This document shows positions 14,922 to 21,811 of a DNA stretch of 26,863 nt, one piece after another; position 1 is the first letter of the stretch, and each line of letters opens with the position of its first letter. A model generated the notes under the pieces. That model saw only the letters and a program-made list of their open reading frames with translations. It ran no database searches and was not told the origin of the DNA. The translations under genes were made by a program, and so were the position numbers. This DNA is from a virus. Location of the stretch: IMG/VR virus record IMGVR_UViG_3300021962_007389, positions 1 through 26,863 of that record; one strand, 5' to 3'.

Positions 14922-15803
14922 TTATGGCAATACAGTAATTGCAATTAAAGCGTTAACACCTGAAGCATCATTTGCTGTTGCATAAACAGTAATTGTACCG
15001 GCACCTGTTGCAGTTAATAATCCTGTTGTAGGATTGATTGTAGCAGAACCTGTACCATTAACAACAGACCATGTAACACTTGTATCAGTCGCATTTGTTG
15101 GACTTACAGTTGCAAAGAATTGTAAAGTATCACCATCATTTACAGTTGTAACACCGCCTGCGGCTGCTACTGTAATAATAGAAACCCAACAAACATTATA
15201 AGACTGTGTAAGTAAGAATGTCAATTGCTGCTGATTAAATGTACCAAGTTGTTCGTTGTATCTAAATTCAATTGTCCAATAAGCATCGTCTTCATCAGTT
15301 TCAGCAATCTGATAAAACGGGCGAACTGTTACATTTGAATACCAACCTAGAAAACGACCATCACAAGTTACAAAACCAAATTCATAACCTGAAGCATTTG
15401 CAGGATTAGCTAAGAAATTATACAAACCATCAATAGTAAAATCATTGTCGTTTTCAGCATCGGTAAGCGATACAACACGGCTTTGTTTTACTACTTCTTC
15501 TTGACCGCATGAGCCGCGTTTTTTAGTCGTAAATTCAGGCGCAGGAAGACCACCAGAAATACGGCTACCATTAACGCGTCCAAAAACCTGCTTAGTTGCA
15601 ATAGCAGTTTCCCACTCACTAGAATCGGTAATATCAGAAAATTCATAAGAACATTTTTTAGCAAACCAGCCTGCAATACCACCTGAATATACAGTTGAAT
15701 CGCATGGGTCGCATAGGTAATTAGGCACGTTTTCATCGTCGATGCAAGGAGGGCAAACACCGAAAGCGCCTAAAAAACCGTTAAGAAAAGAAATATTATT
15801 CAT
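14922..15803 (-). CDS. Probable major tail (tube) protein with C-terminal Ig-like (Big_2) domain
   Basis: The 293-residue protein has two parts. Residues 1-205 form a beta-rich domain with N-terminal cysteine pairs (CPPC, CDPCD) and a KKRGSCGQEEVV segment. Residues 207-293 form a bacterial Ig-like Big_2 domain: SPTNATDTSVTWSVVNGTG, then INPTTGLLTATGAGTITVYA. Many siphophage tube proteins, such as lambda gpV, carry this kind of C-terminal Ig domain on the tail surface, where it may bind host glycans. Size, a single Ig domain and a hairpin after the gene support the tube call. The location next to the portal rather than upstream of the tape measure is unusual. A different virion surface protein remains possible. 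Confidence 0.62.
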   Translation of the reverse strand: MNNISFLNGFLGAFGVCPPCIDDENVPNYLCDPCDSTVYSGGIAGWFAKKCSYEFSDITDSSEWETAIATKQVFGRVNGSRISGGLPAPEFTTKKRGSCGQEEVVKQSRVVSLTDAENDNDFTIDGLYNFLANPANASGYEFGFVTCDGRFLGWYSNVTVRPFYQIAETDEDDAYWTIEFRYNEQLGTFNQQQLTFLLTQSYNVCWVSIITVAAAGGVTTVNDGDTLQFFATVSPTNATDTSVTWSVVNGTGSATINPTTGLLTATGAGTITVYATANDASGVNALIAITVLP

Positions 15804-15844
15804 ATTTTTTGTTTTTAAAATATTATGTAAATGAATTCACGACC

Positions 15845-16798
15845 TCACCTACATTGTTTATTATCAATTCGACATTTTTTGTCAAAAGACAAATCCAACA
15901 AAAACATTCGGTTATCTTCGGGCTTAGAATCATATCTATAATTCTGATATGCAATTCCATCTACAGTTACATAATTGCCTCTCACAGCTTGTTGTAATAA
16001 CTTAATGTAGAACGGCGGCACAGCACCTGAAATAATACCGTAATTTTCTGTTATATCTTTACTAATAACTACATTTCTGTCATTTTCTGTAATCGCTTCA
16101 GTATCTCCAAAGAATTCTACATTGCCAAAAATACGAAGCGAATTATAAAACGGCGTATTATTAGAACCTAAATAATTAGTCAAAGTTCCATAATAATTGC
16201 CATTGCAATCATAATTTGAATATGTACTATAAATTAGTGATGTATCATTTAAATTGCCACAGCCTTCAACTTCTTTATAATATTCAGTCCATAGAACCTT
16301 ATCTAATTCAGGTTCTAAACTTATTTGATTTATTTTAAAAAATTCTATCTTAAGCCTAAAGCAATCTAAGTCAGCAGGGAATAAACCTGTATTAACAAAC
16401 CATGTTTGAATGCTGCCCGTTGCAAGACTTTGACCTACATGATAGCTATCTGAAAATTCATCAATTAAGTCAGTCACTAAGTTACCACAGCAATCATATA
16501 AACTAACTACAACATAATGAGATGAACTTGTACTTGTTTGAAATCCTGCTACTAAAACATCATTAGGTTGATTATATTGGTCAGTATATTGCGTTTGAAA
16601 TGGTATAACATCTCCTTCAACATAAGGAATATAAAAAGGCAAATCAGAACCGCAAAGATTACAATTCCACGCATCGGTTTCATTTTGCATAAAGTTACCA
16701 GGCAATATAGGGCAGGCATACCTAATAGGTACGGGCTGCCTAAATGCGTAAGTTCTTGAAATTTCAGGAACGTATGTAATCGGATAATTTATTAACAT
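15845..16798 (-). CDS. Tail/baseplate structural protein, 317 aa
   Basis: I do not recognise this 317-residue protein. It is beta-rich, with many Asn, Tyr and Ser residues and scattered Cys pairs (CNLCGSDLPFY at 46-56, YDCCGN at about 101-106). The start is 12 bases downstream of a promoter-like TACCTTTG, so any transcript from that site would be nearly leaderless. Position between the large tail protein and the probable tube protein suggests a distal-tail or baseplate component. Confidence 0.6.
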   Translation of the reverse strand: MLINYPITYVPEISRTYAFRQPVPIRYACPILPGNFMQNETDAWNCNLCGSDLPFYIPYVEGDVIPFQTQYTDQYNQPNDVLVAGFQTSTSSSHYVVVSLYDCCGNLVTDLIDEFSDSYHVGQSLATGSIQTWFVNTGLFPADLDCFRLKIEFFKINQISLEPELDKVLWTEYYKEVEGCGNLNDTSLIYSTYSNYDCNGNYYGTLTNYLGSNNTPFYNSLRIFGNVEFFGDTEAITENDRNVVISKDITENYGIISGAVPPFYIKLLQQAVRGNYVTVDGIAYQNYRYDSKPEDNRMFLLDLSFDKKCRIDNKQCR

Positions 16799-16809
16799 AT
16801 ATATAAAAG

Positions 16810-16817
16810 CAAAGGTA
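16810..16817 (-). promoter_or_regulatory. Bacteroidota -7 promoter-like element TACCTTTG
   Basis: The minus strand reads TACCTTTGC, a match to TAnnTTTG identical over nine bases to the element at 25329-25336. It lies in the 45-base gap upstream of the gene at 15845-16798. No clear -33 TTTG is present. A promoter here would boost the tube, portal and head genes, but chance matches are common in this DNA. Confidence 0.42.
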
Positions 16818-16843
16818 CAAATAAAAAATTAAACTAAAAAATT

Positions 16844-19288
16844 TTATCCTAAATCGCTGCATTTATAGTTATTGCTAAAAGTTGTTATTGGTATTAAAGT
16901 AATTGGAGGAATTGGAACGGGCATTACAATTTCATGTCTAATTGTGTGAGCGCCTGTGCCCGGGTCAAAGTCAGCATCTACAATAAATGTATAATAAGCC
17001 ACAGGTATTGATTCTAGTACTTTAATTGCAGTAACTACATTGCCTGCATAAGTTGTAGTGCCTACTTGGTTGCCTGCCCCATCTACAAAATTGTTTTGAA
17101 CAATTGTTAAGTTACCAACATAATCAGGATGTGCTAAAATTTCAGCTATTACAGCCGTTGGATTTCCTGTAATTGTCCACCTTGGTAAAACATCAAAAGT
17201 TCTATAAGTTGATGTACTTGTAAGTGCAACCAAACCAATAGGACAATAATCGGGTATTTGCTGAAAGGCAATTGCAGTAACCCAATAACGTTGACCCTGT
17301 GTTAATTGTTGACAGTTTATTTTAAAAATTGCAAAGTCATCAGAACCAAAAGAAGCATCAACATCGTCAAGTTTTCCACTAACTAACTGATTCATCTGTA
17401 TTGTTATTGGTTGCCAGCTTTCTTCTTCTTCAATGGCATTGTTATTTGTATCACCTAATTCATTTGCAGGGTATATAGTAGCGACTAGGTTAATAGAACC
17501 TGTAAATAATGGGTCTTTTTCAACTTCAGCTATTATTTGGTCAGCATCGCAAATATCTATTATTTCGGTTTTTATGCCTAAGATATAATCTTCCAAATCA
17601 TAAAATTTAACACTTAGTAGATTAGGGCTTATTGCATCATTTTCAAAAACATCAACATCTAATTTTTGAACGTAATCTATTTGTGTAAATTGAGTTATGC
17701 CATTTGTTGAAGTCGGTTGATTTAAACTTATTGTCCAAGTTATTTCAGTTGTTGTGCCTGCATATTCTTCAGCTATTCTAAATACAGAATCTAAAACCAA
17801 ATCATTTACAGTATCAGTTACAACTGTCATATCATTTGTTGTAATGCCATTTGGCAAATAGCCTTGCACTTGGTTTACAACGCCCGAAATGTTTGTAAGT
17901 TTACAAATAATGCCTGCTAAACTTGCATCAAAACTACCAACTAATCCAATAGCATTAAGTGCCGATACATAGCTAAGTTTGTCAATTTCTAAACGTGCCT
18001 TTATACGTTGGTGCGGTGCAATTGTCAATTCATTCCCACCATATTCAGTATTATATGTACTTAAATAACCTGTTAAAGTTGGTATTGCAGGCGCTGTATA
18101 TGTAGCAACTAATAAAGGGCTAAGATGTGAAGTTACATATTCAGGATTAACAGCATCATGAATATTAACTACAATATAATATTGTCCATTTACTTGTAAC
18201 TGTGAGCCATCAATTACAAATTGAACTTCAATATCGTCAGGATTAGGTGCATTTTCAAACCATACACTTGGCGTATATATAGCATTATTTAATTGACCTG
18301 CGACAGGTTGTGAACTTGGTATTACAGCATCAGACAATTGTAAGTCAGTAACGAAATCAGTATTATTTAAAACGGTATCTACCCTAAAAAATAAAACGCG
18401 AATATCTGTAATTGCAGGATTATTGACAGAACCATTATAAGCATCACCCCTTAATAATATCCTTACTGAATTGTCCTCACCTACTGCTAATTGATTATTA
18501 GTAACTGTAAAAATAGCGTTTGGTATTATTAACCTACTTGGCTGTGCCGCCGTTGCCGTTGCATTAGTTAATAAAGGTAAACCAGCTGAAACCTGCGATG
18601 CTGAACTAATTTCAAGTTCACGTATGTATCGCATCAAAAAACTATAACCTGTATAATCTGAATTATACCAACGACCTTGTATAGGTATGTTTGCAAATCT
18701 TGCACCAAAAGGAGTTGTTACTACCATGTCAAAACCTGCTGAATCAAAAACTTTACAGCCTAAACCTAAATTTCTACTTGTATTGTAAATACTTGGACCC
18801 GTATTAGTTTGCCAGCCTCTATAATTAGAAGCTAAAAATTTATTTATATTTGAATCAGTTGAATTTGCAAAAATAAAATCAATAAAATCATCAGTAACGT
18901 AAAATTCAAATACTACTGTGGCAATATCGTGAGGTGCTGCATTCTTTGACATTTCACAATATATATTTTCTAATACAGGATTATTAACATTTAAAAAAGC
19001 TTGTTGGGGCGTTGTACTTAATGGGCTTAATGTTTCATAGCCGAAATCAAAAGCACTTATTGGATTTGTAGTTACATAAAGACCAGGATTAAATCTAAGC
19101 TGTTTATTTAAAAAGCTATTAGCGCCCGAACTATTTATTGTAAATGTTAATCTTAATTTTATTCCTATTGCAAAACCTTTTATAGCTACTGTTGGTATAG
19201 TACTACTTGTAAACGTTGCAATATTATATAAAACAGTTCCGCTGCTATCTATGCAATCTAATTGTATTGAATCGTAAGTATAAGACAT
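16844..19288 (-). CDS. Large beta-rich tail/baseplate protein, 814 aa
   Basis: The 814-residue protein is the second largest product in the window. It is rich in Thr, Ile, Asn and Val with regular beta-strand patterns throughout, which suits repeated beta-sandwich or FN3-like domains. Examples are YYIVVNIHDAVNPEYVTSHL around 350-370 and RYWVTAIAFQQIPDYCPIG in the last third. I see no enzymatic motif and no signal peptide. It directly follows the hub-like gene with a TAATG junction. A role as a large baseplate or tail-side protein is likely from size and order; which one is not known. Confidence 0.65.
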   Translation of the reverse strand: MSYTYDSIQLDCIDSSGTVLYNIATFTSSTIPTVAIKGFAIGIKLRLTFTINSSGANSFLNKQLRFNPGLYVTTNPISAFDFGYETLSPLSTTPQQAFLNVNNPVLENIYCEMSKNAAPHDIATVVFEFYVTDDFIDFIFANSTDSNINKFLASNYRGWQTNTGPSIYNTSRNLGLGCKVFDSAGFDMVVTTPFGARFANIPIQGRWYNSDYTGYSFLMRYIRELEISSASQVSAGLPLLTNATATAAQPSRLIIPNAIFTVTNNQLAVGEDNSVRILLRGDAYNGSVNNPAITDIRVLFFRVDTVLNNTDFVTDLQLSDAVIPSSQPVAGQLNNAIYTPSVWFENAPNPDDIEVQFVIDGSQLQVNGQYYIVVNIHDAVNPEYVTSHLSPLLVATYTAPAIPTLTGYLSTYNTEYGGNELTIAPHQRIKARLEIDKLSYVSALNAIGLVGSFDASLAGIICKLTNISGVVNQVQGYLPNGITTNDMTVVTDTVNDLVLDSVFRIAEEYAGTTTEITWTISLNQPTSTNGITQFTQIDYVQKLDVDVFENDAISPNLLSVKFYDLEDYILGIKTEIIDICDADQIIAEVEKDPLFTGSINLVATIYPANELGDTNNNAIEEEESWQPITIQMNQLVSGKLDDVDASFGSDDFAIFKINCQQLTQGQRYWVTAIAFQQIPDYCPIGLVALTSTSTYRTFDVLPRWTITGNPTAVIAEILAHPDYVGNLTIVQNNFVDGAGNQVGTTTYAGNVVTAIKVLESIPVAYYTFIVDADFDPGTGAHTIRHEIVMPVPIPPITLIPITTFSNNYKCSDLG

Positions 19289-20964
19289 TATATTAAACCT
19301 TGTATAGTTAATGAATTATTATTTGTGTCGTAGGTTATTTCTGTTATTTGAACATCGCCCTGTTCAGTTGTAACGTATTTGTCAACATCTAAAGTATCTA
19401 ATAAATCACATGTAGCAGTTATTGATATTGTAACTTTGCGCGTTTTTACAGATGTTAAACGAGGGTCATCAATATAAAAAAGTTTTTGATAGGCAGTATC
19501 GTATGTTTGACCGCTTCCATCAACTAAAGGATTTTCACGAATATGCCATTTATAGTTGTAAACACGCAAACCTGCTGCATCTATAAACAAATCAGGTCTT
19601 GCATAACCTCTTTGAAAATTTGACAAACTTGTATTTTGGTCTATTACTGAATTTAAATTTATAAGTTTTGGATATGCAGCTGTTCCCTTATCAATAAACA
19701 TTGCAAATCTATTTTCAGCATCTTGAATAAAAGCATAATAAATAAAATAAATTGGTTTATCTATTGGATTTACATCCGGTCTATTAGCATCATATCTAAA
19801 TTGTGCCGCACCATATTGTAATTTTTTAGTAAATAATCCTGTTTGTTGTGGGTTATTAGTAGGATTCCAATCTATAACCCTATCAGTCCAACGTTTAGCC
19901 ACTTCATCCCCACTATTATCTACACCATCCTTTGCATATTCATATTCTCCATAACTTGCAGGTCTTTCAGCCAATGATTCATAACAAATAGATAGCAATT
20001 GATTTTGCTGTAAATTATCAGTATCAAACCATTGAAAACCTGTAAAATAATCTTTGCGCTCAACCTGTAAAATACCATTAACAACGCGCCATTCTATATT
20101 AAAGTCTTTAAGTTGGTCTAAGAATTGAATGCCGTTTAAATTAGGTTTATTATCATTATAAGCTGCTAATCCTTGCGATTGAGTAACTGTTGCTCTTACG
20201 CCCGGCACAAAACCAATATCCATTCTTACTGTATTGTGATAATAACCACCAACATCAAATAAACTTGACTGATAACCTATATTGCACAGCTTACATAAGT
20301 TTTTAAACTGACTATCCAAATAAGGTGTTAAATGTCTAAATCCGCAACCAACAATATAATTTTGTAGGTTTTGAAATAAATTTTGGTTAACTATAAGTGA
20401 AAAGAAAAAAAGAATAGGAGCTAAAGTTATTTGAATAAATGAACCTATAATCATCATTGCTTCTAAAGTTCCACTTGGTTTTGGGTCGTTGCAATAATAT
20501 GTAAACGGCGCTACTCTAAACTCATCAAACCCCCTTGTTATTAAATTGCCATTTTTATCTAAATTATCCCAAGGAAAATGATTTTTTAAACATCTTATAG
20601 CTTCAGCATCAACACTATTATCTACTACAGTAACCTGTGCCTCACATGTCGGGAACGAACACCAGCGAACAGAACCGCCTTCAATTTTGCCCGTAAATAA
20701 TAACCTATCAGACCCATCGGAATTAGTGCAGCATGTATCATAAATTAAAACCTGTATGGCTGCAATATTTGGATTTACAGCGTTTATTATTTGTTGTTTG
20801 ACATATTCATAAGTCGAACCTACTACAGTTAATTCAGGGGCAAAACTAAAAGCCGAATCACCGTTTTCATCTTTGCGGCGAAATACAAAACTTGCCGATT
20901 CAGTACCGTTGAAGTTGTCAAGGTCTTGAGGTATTCCATCAAAATATATTACTAAGCCGTTCAT
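19288..20964 (-). CDS. Probable tail hub / tail-tip protein, 558 aa
   Basis: The 558-residue protein follows the tape measure region, where distal-tail and hub proteins usually sit. The N terminus (MNGLVIYFDGIPQDLDNFNG) and C-terminal VTISITATCDLLDTLDVDKY followed by ITEITYDTNNNSLTIQGLI resemble beta domains of baseplate hub proteins (lambda gpL/gp27-like late-beta regions). A hydrophobic stretch at about 172-195 (IIGSFIQITLAPILFFFSLI) is unusual for such proteins and could contact the host membrane during DNA entry. Start and previous stop overlap as ATGA. The hub role is inferred mainly from gene order. Confidence 0.6.
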   Translation of the reverse strand: MNGLVIYFDGIPQDLDNFNGTESASFVFRRKDENGDSAFSFAPELTVVGSTYEYVKQQIINAVNPNIAAIQVLIYDTCCTNSDGSDRLLFTGKIEGGSVRWCSFPTCEAQVTVVDNSVDAEAIRCLKNHFPWDNLDKNGNLITRGFDEFRVAPFTYYCNDPKPSGTLEAMMIIGSFIQITLAPILFFFSLIVNQNLFQNLQNYIVGCGFRHLTPYLDSQFKNLCKLCNIGYQSSLFDVGGYYHNTVRMDIGFVPGVRATVTQSQGLAAYNDNKPNLNGIQFLDQLKDFNIEWRVVNGILQVERKDYFTGFQWFDTDNLQQNQLLSICYESLAERPASYGEYEYAKDGVDNSGDEVAKRWTDRVIDWNPTNNPQQTGLFTKKLQYGAAQFRYDANRPDVNPIDKPIYFIYYAFIQDAENRFAMFIDKGTAAYPKLINLNSVIDQNTSLSNFQRGYARPDLFIDAAGLRVYNYKWHIRENPLVDGSGQTYDTAYQKLFYIDDPRLTSVKTRKVTISITATCDLLDTLDVDKYVTTEQGDVQITEITYDTNNNSLTIQGLI

Positions 20965-21419
20965 TTAAATATAGAATAAGTTATTGCCCCCAAAGATACA
21001 CTAATAAACGCGTAAGTTGTTATTTTCCACATCTTTTTAAGACGTTTTTCTTTTTTGATTTGCCTTGCATAGTCATTACATACAACACTAGCACGTTCAT
21101 GACTTGCAATCATTGCATCCTTTAACCTTAGCATATCGCTTTGTGTATTATATTGTACTTTCATATCTGATATGACCATTTCTGATTGATATAATATACT
21201 ATCGCATGCTTCTATTTTATCAATAGCTTCTTTATGTTTTAACTTAAATATTTCTAAGCTATCAAAACGCGCTGCTATAAATTCAGCATATTCACGCGAA
21301 ATTAAAAAACCATTATCTACCTTTGTAATCTGACATGAGGCGACTAATGAGCAAAGTGTCAGAAATATTATCGTAATTAACAACCGGTACTTTAATAATC
21401 TTAATTCTGGAAAGGTCAT
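20961..21419 (-). CDS. Lipoprotein with C-terminal membrane helix, u-spanin-like
   Basis: The 152-residue protein has a basic N terminus, a hydrophobic segment (about 10-26) and a lipobox LVASC with Cys29. A long charged, coiled-coil-prone region follows (about 40-128), and then a C-terminal membrane helix (KITTYAFISVSLGAITYSIF, about 132-151). An N-terminal lipid anchor in the outer membrane plus a C-terminal inner-membrane helix is the architecture of u-spanins such as T1 gp11 (about 131 residues), which fuse the two membranes at lysis. The gene overlaps the upstream membrane protein gene by 107 bases in another frame, an Rz/Rz1-like arrangement. The position between tape measure and hub genes is unusual. 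The topology is clear; the spanin function is inferred. Confidence 0.6.
   Translation of the reverse strand: MTFPELRLLKYRLLITIIFLTLCSLVASCQITKVDNGFLISREYAEFIAARFDSLEIFKLKHKEAIDKIEACDSILYQSEMVISDMKVQYNTQSDMLRLKDAMIASHERASVVCNDYARQIKKEKRLKKMWKITTYAFISVSLGAITYSIFK
20991..20998 (-). promoter_or_regulatory. Weak -7 promoter-like element before the tail hub gene
   Basis: The minus strand reads TATCTTTG, a match to TAnnTTTG, 27 bases upstream of the hub start and inside the end of the preceding gene. No -33 element is clear. It could be a secondary promoter, but it may be a chance match in coding sequence. Confidence 0.3.
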
Positions 21420-21654
21420 ATCTAAAGTTTTTTATTTGTTTGTCTAAGTCAATGTTCATGCTGTCTATATGTGCCTGTAAGCTGTCCGATTTTGTAACAA
21501 ATTTAGCATATATTTGTGACAAACTGTCACGGGTTCGCTGTTCGTTTTCGATAATCTGTTTGTGCAGCTTATTGCTATTGTTAATAAATACATAGCACAA
21601 TACAGATATAACAATTGCAACAGCAACTGATATAATAATAATCTGTTTTATCAT
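21313..21654 (-). CDS. Single-pass membrane protein with coiled coil, i-spanin-like
   Basis: The 113-residue protein has an N-terminal membrane helix (about 3-24, IIIISVAVAIVISVLCYVF) and a periplasm-directed, coiled-coil-like region (about 28-90, for example IENEQRTRDSLSQIYAKF). It ends in a basic YKGR. The shape matches inner-membrane spanins (Rz-like). Its 3' end overlaps the lipoprotein gene in another frame by 107 bases, a layout typical of Rz/Rz1 pairs. An alternative is a tail-assembly or entry-related membrane protein, because it lies between tape measure and hub genes. The start overlaps the upstream stop as ATGA. Confidence 0.6.
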   Translation of the reverse strand: MIKQIIIISVAVAIVISVLCYVFINNSNKLHKQIIENEQRTRDSLSQIYAKFVTKSDSLQAHIDSMNIDLDKQIKNFRYDLSRIKIIKVPVVNYDNISDTLLISRLMSDYKGR

Positions 21655-21776
21655 TTCTTAACAGTATTTAAAGCAATTGCCACCGCCTGCTGTTGTGGAT
21701 AGCCTTCAGCAACTAACTGCTTAATTACTTTTGAAATACATTTATTGTCACCGGGTAAGCATTTTTTGATAGGCAT
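21651..21776 (-). CDS. Small conserved-type phage protein, 41 aa
   Basis: A 41-codon frame runs from the ATG at 21776 to a TGA at 21651-21653, overlapping the next start as ATGA. The product begins MPIKKCLPGDNKCISKVIKQ and contains EGYPQQQAVAIALN, resembling a motif seen in many small phage proteins (xEGKPxxQAVAIALS). The function of that group is not known to me. It follows the tape measure gene by 35 bases. Confidence 0.62.
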   Translation of the reverse strand: MPIKKCLPGDNKCISKVIKQLVAEGYPQQQAVAIALNTVKK

Positions 21777-21811
21777 AATTTATGATGTTTAAATATTTAT
21801 ACAAAACGTTA

